Source of the DNA: SZUA-309 sp965215995
GTDB taxonomy: Bacteria; Pseudomonadota; Gammaproteobacteria; Pseudomonadales; Azotimanducaceae
NCBI GenBank assembly: GCA_965215995.1
Contig: OZ244128.1
Location: 4,712,001 to 4,776,000, forward strand
Reading direction: 5' to 3'
Length of the DNA stretch: 64,000 bases
The position numbers and the translations under genes were made by a program. Numbering within the stretch: position 1 is the first letter of the stretch; each line of letters begins with the position of its first letter. The notes under the pieces were generated by a model. It ran no database searches. It had not been told where the DNA came from and saw only the letters and a program-made list of their open reading frames with translations. This document shows, piece after piece, positions 1 to 8,810 of this stretch.

Positions 1-127
1 TGTGTAGTGTGCCTCTACCAGCTCGTTGTTCGGCATTCTGAGTTCCCAGACCATCGAAAGTACTCTCAAGGGTACACCCATGGGCGAGGGGGAGGGATTA
101 CTCGTTTTCCGCTTAGGCAGAAACCTC

Positions 128-162
128 GCCCCTTCGGGGCCGTCGTCGCTGACGCGACGACG
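128..162. repeat. Two adjacent small hairpins
   Basis: GCCCC-TTC-GGGGC at 128-140 is followed directly by CGTCGTCGC at 141-149 and its perfect reverse complement at 154-162, with a 4-nt loop. Both lie just beyond the tRNA-Ser terminator in the direction of transcription. They could be extra terminators or parts of a dispersed palindromic repeat. Confidence 0.7.
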
Positions 163-172
163 TTCTCTACAA

Positions 173-200
173 CCTGATCCGAAACATGTTTCGGATCAGG
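173..200. repeat. Perfect 28-bp palindrome
   Basis: A perfect, gapless palindrome centred between 186 and 187, with half-site CCTGATCCGAAACA. There is no T-run on either side, so it does not look like an ordinary terminator. It sits between two other inverted repeats. A dispersed palindromic unit or a protein-binding site is possible. Confidence 0.75.
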
Positions 201-238
201 GTTCCGAGTCGAACCCGGGAGGGTTCTCCTGCTTCCTC

Positions 239-303
239 CCCTCTCCGCCATCCAAATAAATACGGGGCGCAAGGCCCCGTATTTATTTGGATGGCGGAGA
301 GGG
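239..303 (-). terminator. Terminator-like inverted repeat at the tRNA-Ser 3' end
   Basis: A 30-bp arm at 239-268 is exactly complementary to 274-303, with a 5-nt loop. The core, a GC-rich stem flanked by AAATAAAT/ATTTATTT, is a standard intrinsic terminator for minus-strand transcription leaving tRNA-Ser. The outer part of the arm is a complementary copy of the last bases of the tRNA itself (acceptor strand plus CCA), which a terminator does not need. Confidence 0.8.
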
Positions 304-379
304 AGGGATTCGAACCCTCGATACGTTGCCGTATACACACTTTCCAGGCGTGCTCCTTCGACCGCTCGGACACCTCTCC
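292..379 (-). tRNA. tRNA-Ser(GGA)
   Basis: Read on the minus strand, the sequence folds as a class II tRNA. It has acceptor GGAGAGG/CCTCTCC, anticodon stem CACGC/GTGTG with loop CTGGAAA (anticodon GGA), a long variable arm, and a T arm with GGTTCGAATCC. CCA is encoded at 292-294. Its 5' end lies only about one base from the 3' end of the SRP RNA, so the two are probably made as one precursor and separated by RNase P. Confidence 0.95.
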
Positions 380-380
380 G

Positions 381-496
<116 letters not shown>

Positions 497-591
497 TTGA
501 GGGCGCGAAGCTTACAGATTTTCCCCGTTCTTGTGTAGAACCTGTGACCGGGCGGCCGGCTTCTCGATGGAGTGATCCTGTGCTGAAGTTG

Positions 592-1884
592 TCAGGCCAT
601 CTGCCGGCCGGCTTCCAGATCCGCCTTGAGCGTTCTGCCTGCGGCCAGATAGAGCAGGGCGGAAATCAGGTTGAAGACCAGGCTGATCACGAGGGCCCAG
701 CGTAGTGAATCGCTGCCCAGGTCCGTCAAGGCGTTCAGCACATCTGAGGTGATGCCGGTGAACTGTGGCCCCAGACCCAGACCGATGATGTTCAGGATGA
801 ACAGCGAGATACTGGCGGCCAGCGCTCGCATGCGCAGACCCACCATGCCCTGGACCATGGAGAAAGTGGGTCCCAGATAGTAGGCGCCCAGAAAATAGGA
901 GACCGACAGCACCCAGAGCGCCTGGTACGGCTCGCCCCAGAGGTAAACGAAGGCAGAGAAAGGCAGGCTCACCATCGTTGCGATGCCGGGCAGCCAAACG
1001 TACCAGCGCTCGTCCCCCTTGCCGAAGCGGTCGCCAAGATAGCCGCCGAGGAGGGTGCCTGCTATTGATGCAAAGCCGAGGTAGAACAGCGCCATGCCCA
1101 TTTCCGCCGTGCCGAGCCCATGACTGCGGGCGAACATGGCGGGTATCCAGTAGCTGACGCCGTAGCCGACAAAGGCATGCAGCGCGCCGCCGAGGGTCAG
1201 GAACTTGAATGAGCGCCGCGCCCATAGGTAGCGGAACACTTCCATCACCGGTGGTGCATCACCCTGGGCAAGCTCCACACCTTCTGCTGCGCCTCGTGGC
1301 GGCTCTCTTAGCGTCAGCCGGAGTACGAAGGCCAGGCCGATTCCGGGCAGACCCACGACCAGGAAAGCCGTTCGCCAGTCGAAAGCCTCGTTGATCCAAC
1401 CGCCACCCAGATTGCCGAGCATGGTGCCGATCGGAATGCCGAGCGCATAGATGGCCAGCGCTGTCGCGCGGCGGTCGGGTGGAAACATGTCCGAGATCAT
1501 GGAGTGGGAAGGGGGACTGCCGCCGGCCTCTCCCACAGCCACGCCGATTCTGGCGGCAAGCAGGTGGAAGAAATTCTGCGCCATGCCGCACAACGCGGTG
1601 GCGCCGCTCCAGAGCACCAGGGAAACGGTGAGCACGTTCACCCGGGAACCTTTGTCTGCGAGCCGGGCGATGGGGATGCCCATGAAGGTGTAGAAGATGG
1701 CGAAGGCAATGCCACCGAGGAAACCCATGGCCGTATCACTGACCTGAAGGTCTTCCTTGATGGGCTGAACCAGGATGCCCAGTATGGAACGATCTATGAA
1801 GTTGAATACATAGACCACCACCAGCAGCACCAGCGCGTACCAGCGGTAGGCGGTCGAGTACGGCTTGGCCGCCGGCGACGACAT
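592..1884 (-). CDS. MFS transporter, Spinster-like family
   Basis: A 430-residue polytopic protein with about 12 hydrophobic segments. After TM2 there is an MFS motif A (GIPIARLADKGSR). TM4-5 carries the EAGGSPPSHSMISDMFPP stretch typical of bacterial spinster-type permeases. It probably sits in the inner membrane and moves a lipid-like or organic solute, but the substrate cannot be read from the sequence. It follows the methylmalonyl-CoA epimerase gene after about 90 bases on the same strand, so it may be co-transcribed. Start at ATG 1884 fits the usual short cytoplasmic N terminus. Confident on family only. Confidence 0.88.
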   Translation of the reverse strand: MSSPAAKPYSTAYRWYALVLLVVVYVFNFIDRSILGILVQPIKEDLQVSDTAMGFLGGIAFAIFYTFMGIPIARLADKGSRVNVLTVSLVLWSGATALCGMAQNFFHLLAARIGVAVGEAGGSPPSHSMISDMFPPDRRATALAIYALGIPIGTMLGNLGGGWINEAFDWRTAFLVVGLPGIGLAFVLRLTLREPPRGAAEGVELAQGDAPPVMEVFRYLWARRSFKFLTLGGALHAFVGYGVSYWIPAMFARSHGLGTAEMGMALFYLGFASIAGTLLGGYLGDRFGKGDERWYVWLPGIATMVSLPFSAFVYLWGEPYQALWVLSVSYFLGAYYLGPTFSMVQGMVGLRMRALAASISLFILNIIGLGLGPQFTGITSDVLNALTDLGSDSLRWALVISLVFNLISALLYLAAGRTLKADLEAGRQMA

Positions 1885-1976
1885 AGATTCCCCTCGATTC
1901 CCTCTAGTTCCCGATGAGACCGACCGGCCCCAGGTCGGATCGCCTGCCTATGTTCCCGGCTGCAGGCTGAGTTCGC

Positions 1977-2384
1977 TCAGGCGACTTCTTCCAGCTCCAC
2001 CAGTGTACCCAGCGCATCTTTGGGATGCAGAAAGACCACCGGCAGACCGTGCGCGCCGATGCTGGGTTTGCCATCTCCGAGCACCGTCATGCCGTCTGCG
2101 GTGAGCTTCTCAATGGCACTGTCGAGGTCGGTGACTTCGTAGCAGACGTGGTGCATACCGCCTTTGGGGTTGTTGCCGAGGAATTTCTCTACAGGTGAGC
2201 CTTCCCCCAGTGGGTGAAGGAGCTCGATCTTGGTGTTCGGCAGGTTGACGAACACGGTGGTGACACCCTGATCGGGAAGATCCAGGGGTTCTGAAACATC
2301 TGCTCCGAAGCTCGTCCGGTACAGGTCAGCTGCCGCCGCCAGGTCTGGTACAACAATGGCAATGTGGTTAAGTTTTCCAATCAT
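1977..2384 (-). CDS. mce: Methylmalonyl-CoA epimerase
   Basis: A 135-residue VOC-fold enzyme that interconverts the (R) and (S) epimers of methylmalonyl-CoA between propionyl-CoA carboxylase and the mutase. It starts MIGKLNHIAIVV, whose His7 is a metal ligand in the family. It also shows the other metal-site segments: IELLHP, GGMHHVCYEV and a C-terminal GTLVELEEV. The length is normal for the family. It lies nine bases downstream of the mutase gene on the same strand, so the two enzymes of consecutive steps are surely made together. Confidence 0.95.
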   Translation of the reverse strand: MIGKLNHIAIVVPDLAAAADLYRTSFGADVSEPLDLPDQGVTTVFVNLPNTKIELLHPLGEGSPVEKFLGNNPKGGMHHVCYEVTDLDSAIEKLTADGMTVLGDGKPSIGAHGLPVVFLHPKDALGTLVELEEVA

Positions 2385-2393
2385 TTCAGTAGC

Positions 2394-4529
2394 TTATCTG
2401 TTCTTTCCCGGAATTAGTTTAAGTATAGAGCTGGCCGCATCCAGGATGTTCGTGCCTGGTCCAAATATGCCGGCCACGCCGCAGTCGTAGAGAAATTCAT
2501 AGTCCCTTCGAGGTATGACCCCACCGACAACCACGGTCACGTCTTCCTTGCCTTCGGCCTCGAGGGCGGTCATCAGCTCGGGCACGATCGTGCGGTGCGC
2601 ACCGGCCAGAGTGGACACGCCCACCACATGCACGCCGAGCTCCGCCGTCCGCTTTGCGGCTTCTTCCGGGCTCATGAAGAGCTCGGAGAGGGTGACCTCG
2701 AAGCCAGTGTCGCCGAAAGCGTTGGAGATGGCTTTGGCGCCGCGATCGTGACCGTCCTGGCCGATCTTCACCACGTAGATGCTCGGTGCCCGACCTTCAA
2801 GTTCGGTGAAGAGCTTGATTTCCTCCCGCACACTGCTGAATTTCGGGTCGTCACCATAGGCATCTGCGAACACACCTTTGCGGATGGGGGCGACGGTGCG
2901 ATGTCGATTCCACCTGCTGGCCAAGGCTTCGGATATCTCCCCGACAGTCGCCCGATGACGAGCAGCCTCGACGGCCAGCGCCAGCAGATTCTGCGACGGA
3001 TCTTCGGTTGCCGCAGACAGTGCCGCCAGAGCGCTCTGCACGGCAGTATCGTCCCGCTTCTCCTTGATCTCTCGGAGTCGCTGCACCTGGTTTTTCAGCA
3101 CCTTGGAGTTGTCGATGTCTAGCGCATCCACCTCCACGTCTTCTTCCACCGGATACTTGTTCACGCCGATGATGACGTCTTCACCGCGCTCGACCCGAGC
3201 CTGGCGTCTGGCAGCGGACTCCTCGATGTAGCGCATGGGGATACCTTCATCCAGGGCCTTCGTCATGCCGCCCACGTTCTCGATCTCACCGATCAGCTTC
3301 CTGGCTTCCACCACCAGTGAATGGGTCAGGCTTTCTATGTAGTAGGAGCCGCCAAGCGGATCGATCACTCGGGTGATCTGAGACTCCTCGGCGATGATCG
3401 ACTGGGTGTTCCGGGCGATGCGGGCCGAGAATGGCGTCGGCAATGCGATGGCCTCATCGAAGGCGTTGGTGTGCAGGCTCTGAGTGCCACCCAACACGGC
3501 CGCCATGGCCTCGATGGTGGTGCGCACCACATTGTTGTACGGGTCCTGCTCCTGCAGCGAGACGCCCGAGGTCTGGCAGTGGGTTCGGAGCATGGCGGAA
3601 GAGGGGTTCTCTGGATCGAACTGCTGCATGACCTCGTGCCAGAGAATGCGGGCCGCGCGCAGCTTGGCGATCTCCATGAAGAAGTTCATGCCGATGCAGA
3701 AGAAGAACGACAGCCTGGGTGCGAACTTGTCCACGCCTTGGCCGGCTTTGATGGCAGCGCGTACGTACTCGATACCGTCGGCAATCGTGAAGGCGAGCTC
3801 CTGAACGCAGTTCGCGCCGGCTTCCTGCATGTGATAGCCGGAGATGGAGATGGAATTGAAACGCGGCATGTGTTCCGCGGTGTGGCCGATGATGTCCGCC
3901 ACCACCCGCATGCTGGCAGCGGGCGGGTAGATATAGGTGTTGCGGACCATGAACTCTTTGAGGATATCGTTCTGGATGGTGCCGGAAAGATCTGCCTGAG
4001 AAACGCCCTGTTCCTCTGCAGCAACGATGTAGTTTGCCATGATCGGTAGCACGGCACCGTTCATGGTCATGGAGACGGACATCTGATCCAGTGGGATGCC
4101 GTCGAAGAGGATCTTCGCGTCCTCTACAGTATCAATGGCCACACCGGCCATGCCCACATCCTGAGCCACCAGCGGATTGTCTGAGTCGTAGCCCCGGTGC
4201 GTGGCGAGGTCGAAAGCGACCGAAAGGCCTTTCTGTCCAGCCGCCAGATTGTCCCGGTAGAAGCGGTTCGATTCCTCGGCGGTGGAGAAGCCGGCGTATT
4301 GGCGGATGGTCCAGGGTCGGTTTGCGTACATGGAAGCTCGGGGGCCACGCATATAGGGCGCCATGCCGGGCAGGCTGTCCACCTGCTCGGTCGCCTCCAG
4401 GTCGGCCGCCGTGTAGAGCGGCTTGATCTCGATGCCTTCCGGCGAGGTCCAGTAGAGGGCCTCCAGCGGCTTGCCGCGAAGTTCCTTCTCGACTTGTTCC
4501 TGCCAGGCCGCAAGGTCTTGGCTAGTCAT
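2394..4529 (-). CDS. scpA: Methylmalonyl-CoA mutase, single-chain
   Basis: A 711-residue B12 enzyme that converts methylmalonyl-CoA to succinyl-CoA. The N-terminal TIM barrel includes MYANRPWTIRQYAGFSTAEE and FDLATHRGYDSDNP, part of the substrate and radical site. The C-terminal cobalamin domain has the base-off motif D-G-H-D-R-G, with the cobalt-ligating His at about residue 594. The length and single-chain form match the homodimeric or alpha-type enzyme. No MeaB-type chaperone is nearby. With the epimerase it provides propionate, odd-chain fatty acid and branched amino-acid breakdown. Confidence 0.96.
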   Translation of the reverse strand: MTSQDLAAWQEQVEKELRGKPLEALYWTSPEGIEIKPLYTAADLEATEQVDSLPGMAPYMRGPRASMYANRPWTIRQYAGFSTAEESNRFYRDNLAAGQKGLSVAFDLATHRGYDSDNPLVAQDVGMAGVAIDTVEDAKILFDGIPLDQMSVSMTMNGAVLPIMANYIVAAEEQGVSQADLSGTIQNDILKEFMVRNTYIYPPAASMRVVADIIGHTAEHMPRFNSISISGYHMQEAGANCVQELAFTIADGIEYVRAAIKAGQGVDKFAPRLSFFFCIGMNFFMEIAKLRAARILWHEVMQQFDPENPSSAMLRTHCQTSGVSLQEQDPYNNVVRTTIEAMAAVLGGTQSLHTNAFDEAIALPTPFSARIARNTQSIIAEESQITRVIDPLGGSYYIESLTHSLVVEARKLIGEIENVGGMTKALDEGIPMRYIEESAARRQARVERGEDVIIGVNKYPVEEDVEVDALDIDNSKVLKNQVQRLREIKEKRDDTAVQSALAALSAATEDPSQNLLALAVEAARHRATVGEISEALASRWNRHRTVAPIRKGVFADAYGDDPKFSSVREEIKLFTELEGRAPSIYVVKIGQDGHDRGAKAISNAFGDTGFEVTLSELFMSPEEAAKRTAELGVHVVGVSTLAGAHRTIVPELMTALEAEGKEDVTVVVGGVIPRRDYEFLYDCGVAGIFGPGTNILDAASSILKLIPGKNR

Positions 4530-4678
4530 TCGCTATTCCGTTCGTGCAGTGCAGCATGGCATTGAATCCGCGTGGCCCCGGCACGTCAAGTCGAGGCATC
4601 GGTCGTGCCAGCGTGGACTCGATTTGACCAGGATCTCTTCTGCTAGGATTGAGACACCGCATCCAATTAGAGGGAGAG

Positions 4679-5707
4679 ATGCAGCCACTGCGGATGGGCG
4701 TTGCCTACGACTTTCGAAATCCACCGGACTCGGGTCGAACCGACCAGAGGCTTTACGCCGAGATCCTCGACCAGGTGCGCTGGCTCGACCAGATGGGCGC
4801 AGACCTCGCCTGGTTTACCGAGCACCATTTCGTGGAGGACGGCTACCTGCCGAGCTGGGTGCCCGTGGCCGGCGCCATGGCCGGCATCACCGAGCGCATG
4901 AGGTTCGGTACGGACATCTGCCTGATGCCGTTCAATCACCCCGTGCGACTGGCCGAAGACCTGGCCGTGCTCGATAACCTCTCCGGAGGACGAGTGGAGC
5001 TGGGGCTCGGCATGGGTTATGCGCCACACGAGTTCCGTGGTTTTGGGCTGCCGGTGAGTCGGCGTGTCTCGCTGATGAATGAAGGTATTGAGGTGCTCAA
5101 GGCCTGCTTCAGTGGCGAGCGGTTCAGCTACTCCGGCAAACGCTACCGGTTCGAAGATGTTCTGATCACGCCGGGTTACCTGCAGGAAGGTGGGCCGCCG
5201 CTGTACGTCGCGGCCATGTCGGAAGCGGGCGCGATGCGTGCCGCGAGTTACGACACGCACTTTCTGCCGCAAGGGTTGAAAGCCCGATCCTTCGATCCCT
5301 GGCTCGCGGAGCTCGAGCGAACCGGACGGAATCCGAAGAACTACCGGGTCGGCATCATCCGCAGCGTGCTGGTGACGGAGGACAAGGAAAAAGACTGGCA
5401 GGCTGTGAGGGCTGCGGAGCGGTATCGGATGGCCCTCTACCAGCGATTCTTCGAGGAGAGTGGAGAAGGGCTCGGCGAGCGTGGTGAACCCGTGCCGCAG
5501 ACCTGGATCGTTGGTGATGTGGGGCACTGCATCGACGAACTGGTCGATTTCATTCGGACCTTCGGCATCACCGATCTGGTGAGCATGGCCGTGCCGCCGG
5601 GCATGAGTCCGGAGCAGATGAATCCCTCGCTGGAGCGCCTGTTTCGGGACGTGGTTCCTGAAGTCAAACGGATTGTCGGTACCGGCGGATCCCTGAACTC
5701 AGACTAA
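4679..5707 (+). CDS. LLM-class flavin-dependent oxidoreductase
   Basis: A 342-residue luciferase-like monooxygenase fold. Seen: MGVAYDFRNP at the start, WFTEHHFVEDGYLP (the EHH typical of bacterial luciferase alpha-like proteins), and GRVELGLGMGY in the middle. An upstream TTG at 4649 is possible, but ATG 4679 has GAGGGAG a few bases before it. Reduced FMN or F420 could be the cofactor, and the substrate is unknown. It is divergent from the mutase operon with about 150 bases between. Confidence 0.85.
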   Translation: MQPLRMGVAYDFRNPPDSGRTDQRLYAEILDQVRWLDQMGADLAWFTEHHFVEDGYLPSWVPVAGAMAGITERMRFGTDICLMPFNHPVRLAEDLAVLDNLSGGRVELGLGMGYAPHEFRGFGLPVSRRVSLMNEGIEVLKACFSGERFSYSGKRYRFEDVLITPGYLQEGGPPLYVAAMSEAGAMRAASYDTHFLPQGLKARSFDPWLAELERTGRNPKNYRVGIIRSVLVTEDKEKDWQAVRAAERYRMALYQRFFEESGEGLGERGEPVPQTWIVGDVGHCIDELVDFIRTFGITDLVSMAVPPGMSPEQMNPSLERLFRDVVPEVKRIVGTGGSLNSD

Positions 5708-5796
5708 GACCCAGATCACGTCCGCTCGAGGCGCTTCGACGCACAATGGCGTCAAGTGCTGGCAGCCGCCAGCATAGGGACCCTAGAGAGACAACC

Positions 5797-5985
5797 ATGT
5801 ACGCAGTCGAAGAGATCAAGAAGCCTTCCGGTAAGAGCGCGGTGATCGTCAAGCGCAACCACAAGCTGGTGGGCGCCGCATCGGTACCGTTCATTCGTTG
5901 GATGCATGCGCACGTGCCCTCGACTCAGCTGTCACCTGAACAGGTCGCGATGGTGAAGTGGTTCGAGCAGAACAAGGTGCATTGA
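5797..5985 (+). CDS. Small basic protein, unknown
   Basis: A 62-residue protein starting MYAVEEIKKPSGKSAVIVK and ending FEQNKVH. I do not recognise a family. It is Lys-rich at the N terminus, with no signal peptide or membrane segment. A weak purine-rich site precedes ATG 5797; a longer in-frame start upstream (5746) looks less likely. It stands alone between the monooxygenase and the BlaI operator region. Confidence 0.55.
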   Translation: MYAVEEIKKPSGKSAVIVKRNHKLVGAASVPFIRWMHAHVPSTQLSPEQVAMVKWFEQNKVH

Positions 5986-6069
5986 GTGGCGCTGATCTAA
6001 GCGTCTCAATCGTTTAGAGGGAACTGATCTAAGAATCACTCCAACAGGGGTTGCTTTGCCGCTCTTTGG

Positions 6070-6105
6070 TGCTATTTTTGTAGCATAGTGCTAAAAAAGT
6101 AGCAC
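6070..6105 (+). promoter_or_regulatory. Tandem BlaI-type operator dyads
   Basis: Two inverted repeats share the same layout: TGCTA-N6-TAGCA at 6070-6085 and GTGCTA-N6-TAGCAC at 6088-6105, with centres 19 bp apart. They lie just upstream of the BlaI-family gene at 6132, and half-site and spacing resemble BlaI/MecI operators. A possible -35 TTGCTT (6051-6056) and -10 TATTTT (6073-6078) would place the first dyad over the promoter, fitting autorepression. Confidence 0.75.
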
Positions 6106-6131
6106 GCTAACGAGAGAGCTGCGAGATACTC

Positions 6132-6530
6132 ATGGCACGAATCAGACAGGAACCGTTGGATCTCACCCGTCGCGAACGGCAGATCATGGATGCGCTGTAT
6201 GCCCGGGACGAGGCAACCGCTGCGGAAGTGCAGGCCGGACTACCTGGAGATCCCAGCTATAGCACGGTCCGAGCGTTGCTGAAAAAACTGCTGGACAAGG
6301 GTCATGTCCGTTATCGGCAGGATGGACCACGCTACGTCTACGTACCCGTCGTTGCCAAGCCTCAGGCTTCCGAATCTGCGTTCAGCCGGCTGGTGGATAC
6401 TTTCTTCGGTGGGTCGATTGGTGCAGCGGTGGTGAATCTGCTCGGGAAGTCGGCCGGACGGCTCAGTGCCTCGGAGATTTCCGAAATCGAAGCGGAACTC
6501 GCCCGGATTAAACAGGACAACAAACGGTGA
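6132..6530 (+). CDS. BlaI/MecI/CopY-family repressor
   Basis: A 132-residue protein. The winged helix is at about residues 8-82: LTRREREIMDAL-type start (here LTRRERQIMDALYARDEAT), then YSTVRALLKKLLDKGHVRYRQDGPRYVYVP. A C-terminal dimerisation helix follows. Such repressors bind palindromic operators and are inactivated by proteolysis after a signal from a BlaR1/MecR1-type membrane peptidase. The next gene is exactly such a peptidase and overlaps it by four bases (GTGA). Two dyads in front of the gene are the likely target. Confidence 0.93.
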   Translation: MARIRQEPLDLTRRERQIMDALYARDEATAAEVQAGLPGDPSYSTVRALLKKLLDKGHVRYRQDGPRYVYVPVVAKPQASESAFSRLVDTFFGGSIGAAVVNLLGKSAGRLSASEISEIEAELARIKQDNKR

Positions 6531-7561
6531 GCGTTCCTGTGCCGATCGCTATCCTGCTCACCAGCCTTCTGGTGGTTGGTTTGGCTTCTGCGGTGTTTAG
6601 GGACAGGCCTGCGTCCAGAAGGTTGCTCATCATAGGCCTCATGGTTCTCACTGGTCTGTTTCCAATCATCTGTCTGATTGCCGGACTACGCTTCGAAGTT
6701 GGCGTTCAGGGATTGTCCTTATCCCAGGTCAGCACGGAAAACGTTGAACGAGTCAGTCTGTTATTGATGACTTCTGGACTGACTTTGGTGGTGATTCAGC
6801 TTGGATTGATCTTCAGAGCTCGCCGTCGATTGACCGGACTGCCTACGGTGAGTGACGGCTTCATCGATCAGACAATTCGTGATCTGGCAGAGGCTGCAGG
6901 TGTCACAGTGCCTGTTTCGGTACGCATGGATGCATGTGTCTGCTCTTCATCGCTTGGCAGGAGGCTCATCGTGCTCTCGACCAGCAGTTCCACATGGCAT
7001 CCCGAAACGCTCCGGGCAGTGCTGGCCCATGAGTTGGTGCATTTGTCTCGACGGGATGATGTCTGGTTGCTTCTAGCTCGGCTCCTGTCATTGCAATTCT
7101 GGTGGTTGCCTTGGTGTCGACTGCTGCCTGAGCTCCTGGAGAACGCGATCGAAGAAAGTTGCGACGATCTGGCTGCCTATCTTGTCCAGAGCGAGCAGGA
7201 ATATCTGCATGGTGTTTTCGAGGCCGCAACGGGCGAGACCGCTGCGGCCGTCGGTGCCGTACAGGCAGCTGGCGGATCGATTGTCGATCGATTCCGTCGG
7301 TTCTCAACGTATCGTGATCAACAGGTCGACAGCCGTGGCCTCTACTGGTCATCGTTGACGGTGATGGCAGCGCTTGCATTCATTTGGACGATACAGGTCG
7401 TACCCGCTGTTGAGCCGCTTGCGGACAGCGTGCGCATTGTGGCTACCGCCGTGGATGGGGAGGGGGAAACGCTATCGGTCCGACTTGGTGAGCCACCTAC
7501 TGGGTTGAGTGAAGATGTCGTCCGAACTGGTGCTCCCACCTCCTATCACGATCCGCCCTGA
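6527..7561 (+). CDS. M56-family membrane metallopeptidase, BlaR1-like
   Basis: A 344-residue membrane protein. N-terminal and further hydrophobic segments at about residues 4-22, 35-52 and 75-94 precede the zinc motif H168-E-L-V-H172. A later conserved segment reads EESCDDLAAYLV, and another TM lies near 285-305. This is the peptidase module that cleaves BlaI-type repressors. It lacks the C-terminal penicillin-binding sensor of true BlaR1, so the signal is not obviously a beta-lactam. Start is GTG 6527, overlapping the repressor stop. The TonB gene follows after 52 bases. Confidence 0.88.
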   Translation: MSVPVPIAILLTSLLVVGLASAVFRDRPASRRLLIIGLMVLTGLFPIICLIAGLRFEVGVQGLSLSQVSTENVERVSLLLMTSGLTLVVIQLGLIFRARRRLTGLPTVSDGFIDQTIRDLAEAAGVTVPVSVRMDACVCSSSLGRRLIVLSTSSSTWHPETLRAVLAHELVHLSRRDDVWLLLARLLSLQFWWLPWCRLLPELLENAIEESCDDLAAYLVQSEQEYLHGVFEAATGETAAAVGAVQAAGGSIVDRFRRFSTYRDQQVDSRGLYWSSLTVMAALAFIWTIQVVPAVEPLADSVRIVATAVDGEGETLSVRLGEPPTGLSEDVVRTGAPTSYHDPP

Positions 7562-7613
7562 TCTACCGCCTCAGACTCTCTTACTGTATCCACTGACCGT
7601 GAGGAAACTCCTG

Positions 7614-8228
7614 ATGATGAGCCACACTAGCCCTTTGTCTCGGTATTCAGCCTCGATAATGACCGCTGCCGTTACAACCTTTGCGCTCCTCTGGGTTATG
7701 CAGGACTTGATCCAGCACAGCGGCAAGGTGCCAGAGCCAACGGAGCCCACCCCGTCGATGACAATCGTCCGGCTGCTGGAGGACATTGTCATTGAACCGA
7801 AACCGGAGCGGCAGCCGCCCGTGCCACCCGAGCTACCGCCAGAACCGCCACCTCGTCAGTATGAACTGGACGACGGCGGCGGGCAGATGCAGTTCCACTT
7901 TGAAGCTCCGAAAACCGCCCCACCTGGCGGGCCGACCGGCGTCGGCTTGCCCGATGGCGACATGCTGCCGATCGTCAAAGTTGCACCGGTGTATCCAAAC
8001 CGGGCGCAAACCAGAGGGCTGGAAGGGTATGTGCTGCTGCAATTCACCGTTGATGAAACTGGTGCCGTACGGGATCCAGACGTGGTGGAGTCTTCTTCAC
8101 CGATCTTCGATCGATCTGCGCTAAACGCGGTTCTGAGATTTAAGTACAAGCCGCGGGTAGTGAATGGTTCAGCCGTCCGCGTTGAAGGTGTGCTACATCG
8201 ATTAACTTACGAGTTAAGCGGTCTATAA
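7614..8228 (+). CDS. Energy transducer TonB
   Basis: About 204 residues. There is an N-terminal signal anchor (about residues 12-34), a Pro/Glu-rich spacer (PKPERQPPVPPELPPEPPPRQYE), and a C-terminal TonB domain with VYPNRAQTRGLEGYVLLQF and FKYKPRVVNG. The ATG 7614/7617 pair has GTGAGGAA upstream, which is better than the distal start at 7509 inside the M56 gene. It is third in the BlaI-M56-TonB operon, an arrangement known in other gammaproteobacteria. Its stop abuts the stop of the opposing gene with no gap. No ExbB/ExbD pair is next to it. Confidence 0.88.
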   Translation: MMSHTSPLSRYSASIMTAAVTTFALLWVMQDLIQHSGKVPEPTEPTPSMTIVRLLEDIVIEPKPERQPPVPPELPPEPPPRQYELDDGGGQMQFHFEAPKTAPPGGPTGVGLPDGDMLPIVKVAPVYPNRAQTRGLEGYVLLQFTVDETGAVRDPDVVESSSPIFDRSALNAVLRFKYKPRVVNGSAVRVEGVLHRLTYELSGL

Positions 8229-8723
8229 CTAACGGGAGACGACGCGAAAAGACCACCAGCCTTCCTGCCGAGGCGTGTCGGTGGGCCGACCGAGCTTGGC
8301 GGCTCGGGCAATCCAGGCTCGGTCCAGCGTCGAAGGATCCATCACCCGAGTAACGGTCACGGGATAGACCACGTTTCCGGCCCGCAATCGGGCGCTTGGG
8401 TTGTCGAGCACCGCGGTTGACCAGCGTTTGCCATCACAGCTTGCGCAACTGAGAAAAAGCTCGCCGTCGTCGGCCATGCAGTTCAGATTGATGGAGTGCG
8501 GCAGCAACCCGGCATCGACTTGAATCTGGCATAGCGGCACGCGGCTCATGTCGTTTGCGAATGACCAGTCCGCTACCGCTTCGCTGGCCTCTTCTCCGAG
8601 CAGGTAGCCCCCTGATGTGCGCTCACAAGGGCAATAGAAAAACCAGATCAGAAAGCCAGCGGCCGCAAGTCCTGTCAGAACGAGCAGCAGCGTGGTTACC
8701 GCCACACCACGTGTTGAATTCAC
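8229..8723 (-). CDS. Membrane-anchored protein, possible split-barrel fold
   Basis: A 164-residue protein, not firmly recognised. Residues about 9-30 form one membrane helix, followed by FYCPCERTSGGYL with two close Cys. The middle has two more Cys near LFLSCASC. The stretch WSTAVLDNPSARLRAG followed by VVYPVTVTRVMDP resembles the strand pattern of nitroreductase/F420-type split barrels such as the divergent neighbour at 8811. That is my pattern reading, not a family assignment. It converges on tonB with no intergenic base. Confidence 0.6.
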   Translation of the reverse strand: MNSTRGVAVTTLLLVLTGLAAAGFLIWFFYCPCERTSGGYLLGEEASEAVADWSFANDMSRVPLCQIQVDAGLLPHSINLNCMADDGELFLSCASCDGKRWSTAVLDNPSARLRAGNVVYPVTVTRVMDPSTLDRAWIARAAKLGRPTDTPRQEGWWSFRVVSR

Positions 8724-8810
8724 CTTCTGAGTCCTCGAAAACGCCGTTGGTTCGGGTTACAACATACCCGGGTGAACGGGAAGCCTGCAATGCAGAGAAG
8801 GGATGACGCC

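Larger units (their letters stand above)
1..238. other. Non-coding flank, no gene seen
   Basis: I see no convincing gene here. Open frames crossing it run through the hairpins and the RNA genes and have no family resemblance. The stretch is dominated by inverted repeats, listed separately. At about 86-99 there is a short imperfect copy of the tRNA-Ser 3' region, sharing the ten bases GGGAGGGATT. This may be an old tRNA-end fragment or chance. Confidence 0.6.

Noticed and set aside
3321..4049. 242-codon plus-strand frame opposite the mutase
   Set aside because: It is a shadow of the methylmalonyl-CoA mutase gene, whose motifs are unambiguous.
6527..8228. Beta-lactamase induction locus
   Set aside because: No beta-lactamase gene is present and the M56 protein lacks the penicillin-binding sensor.
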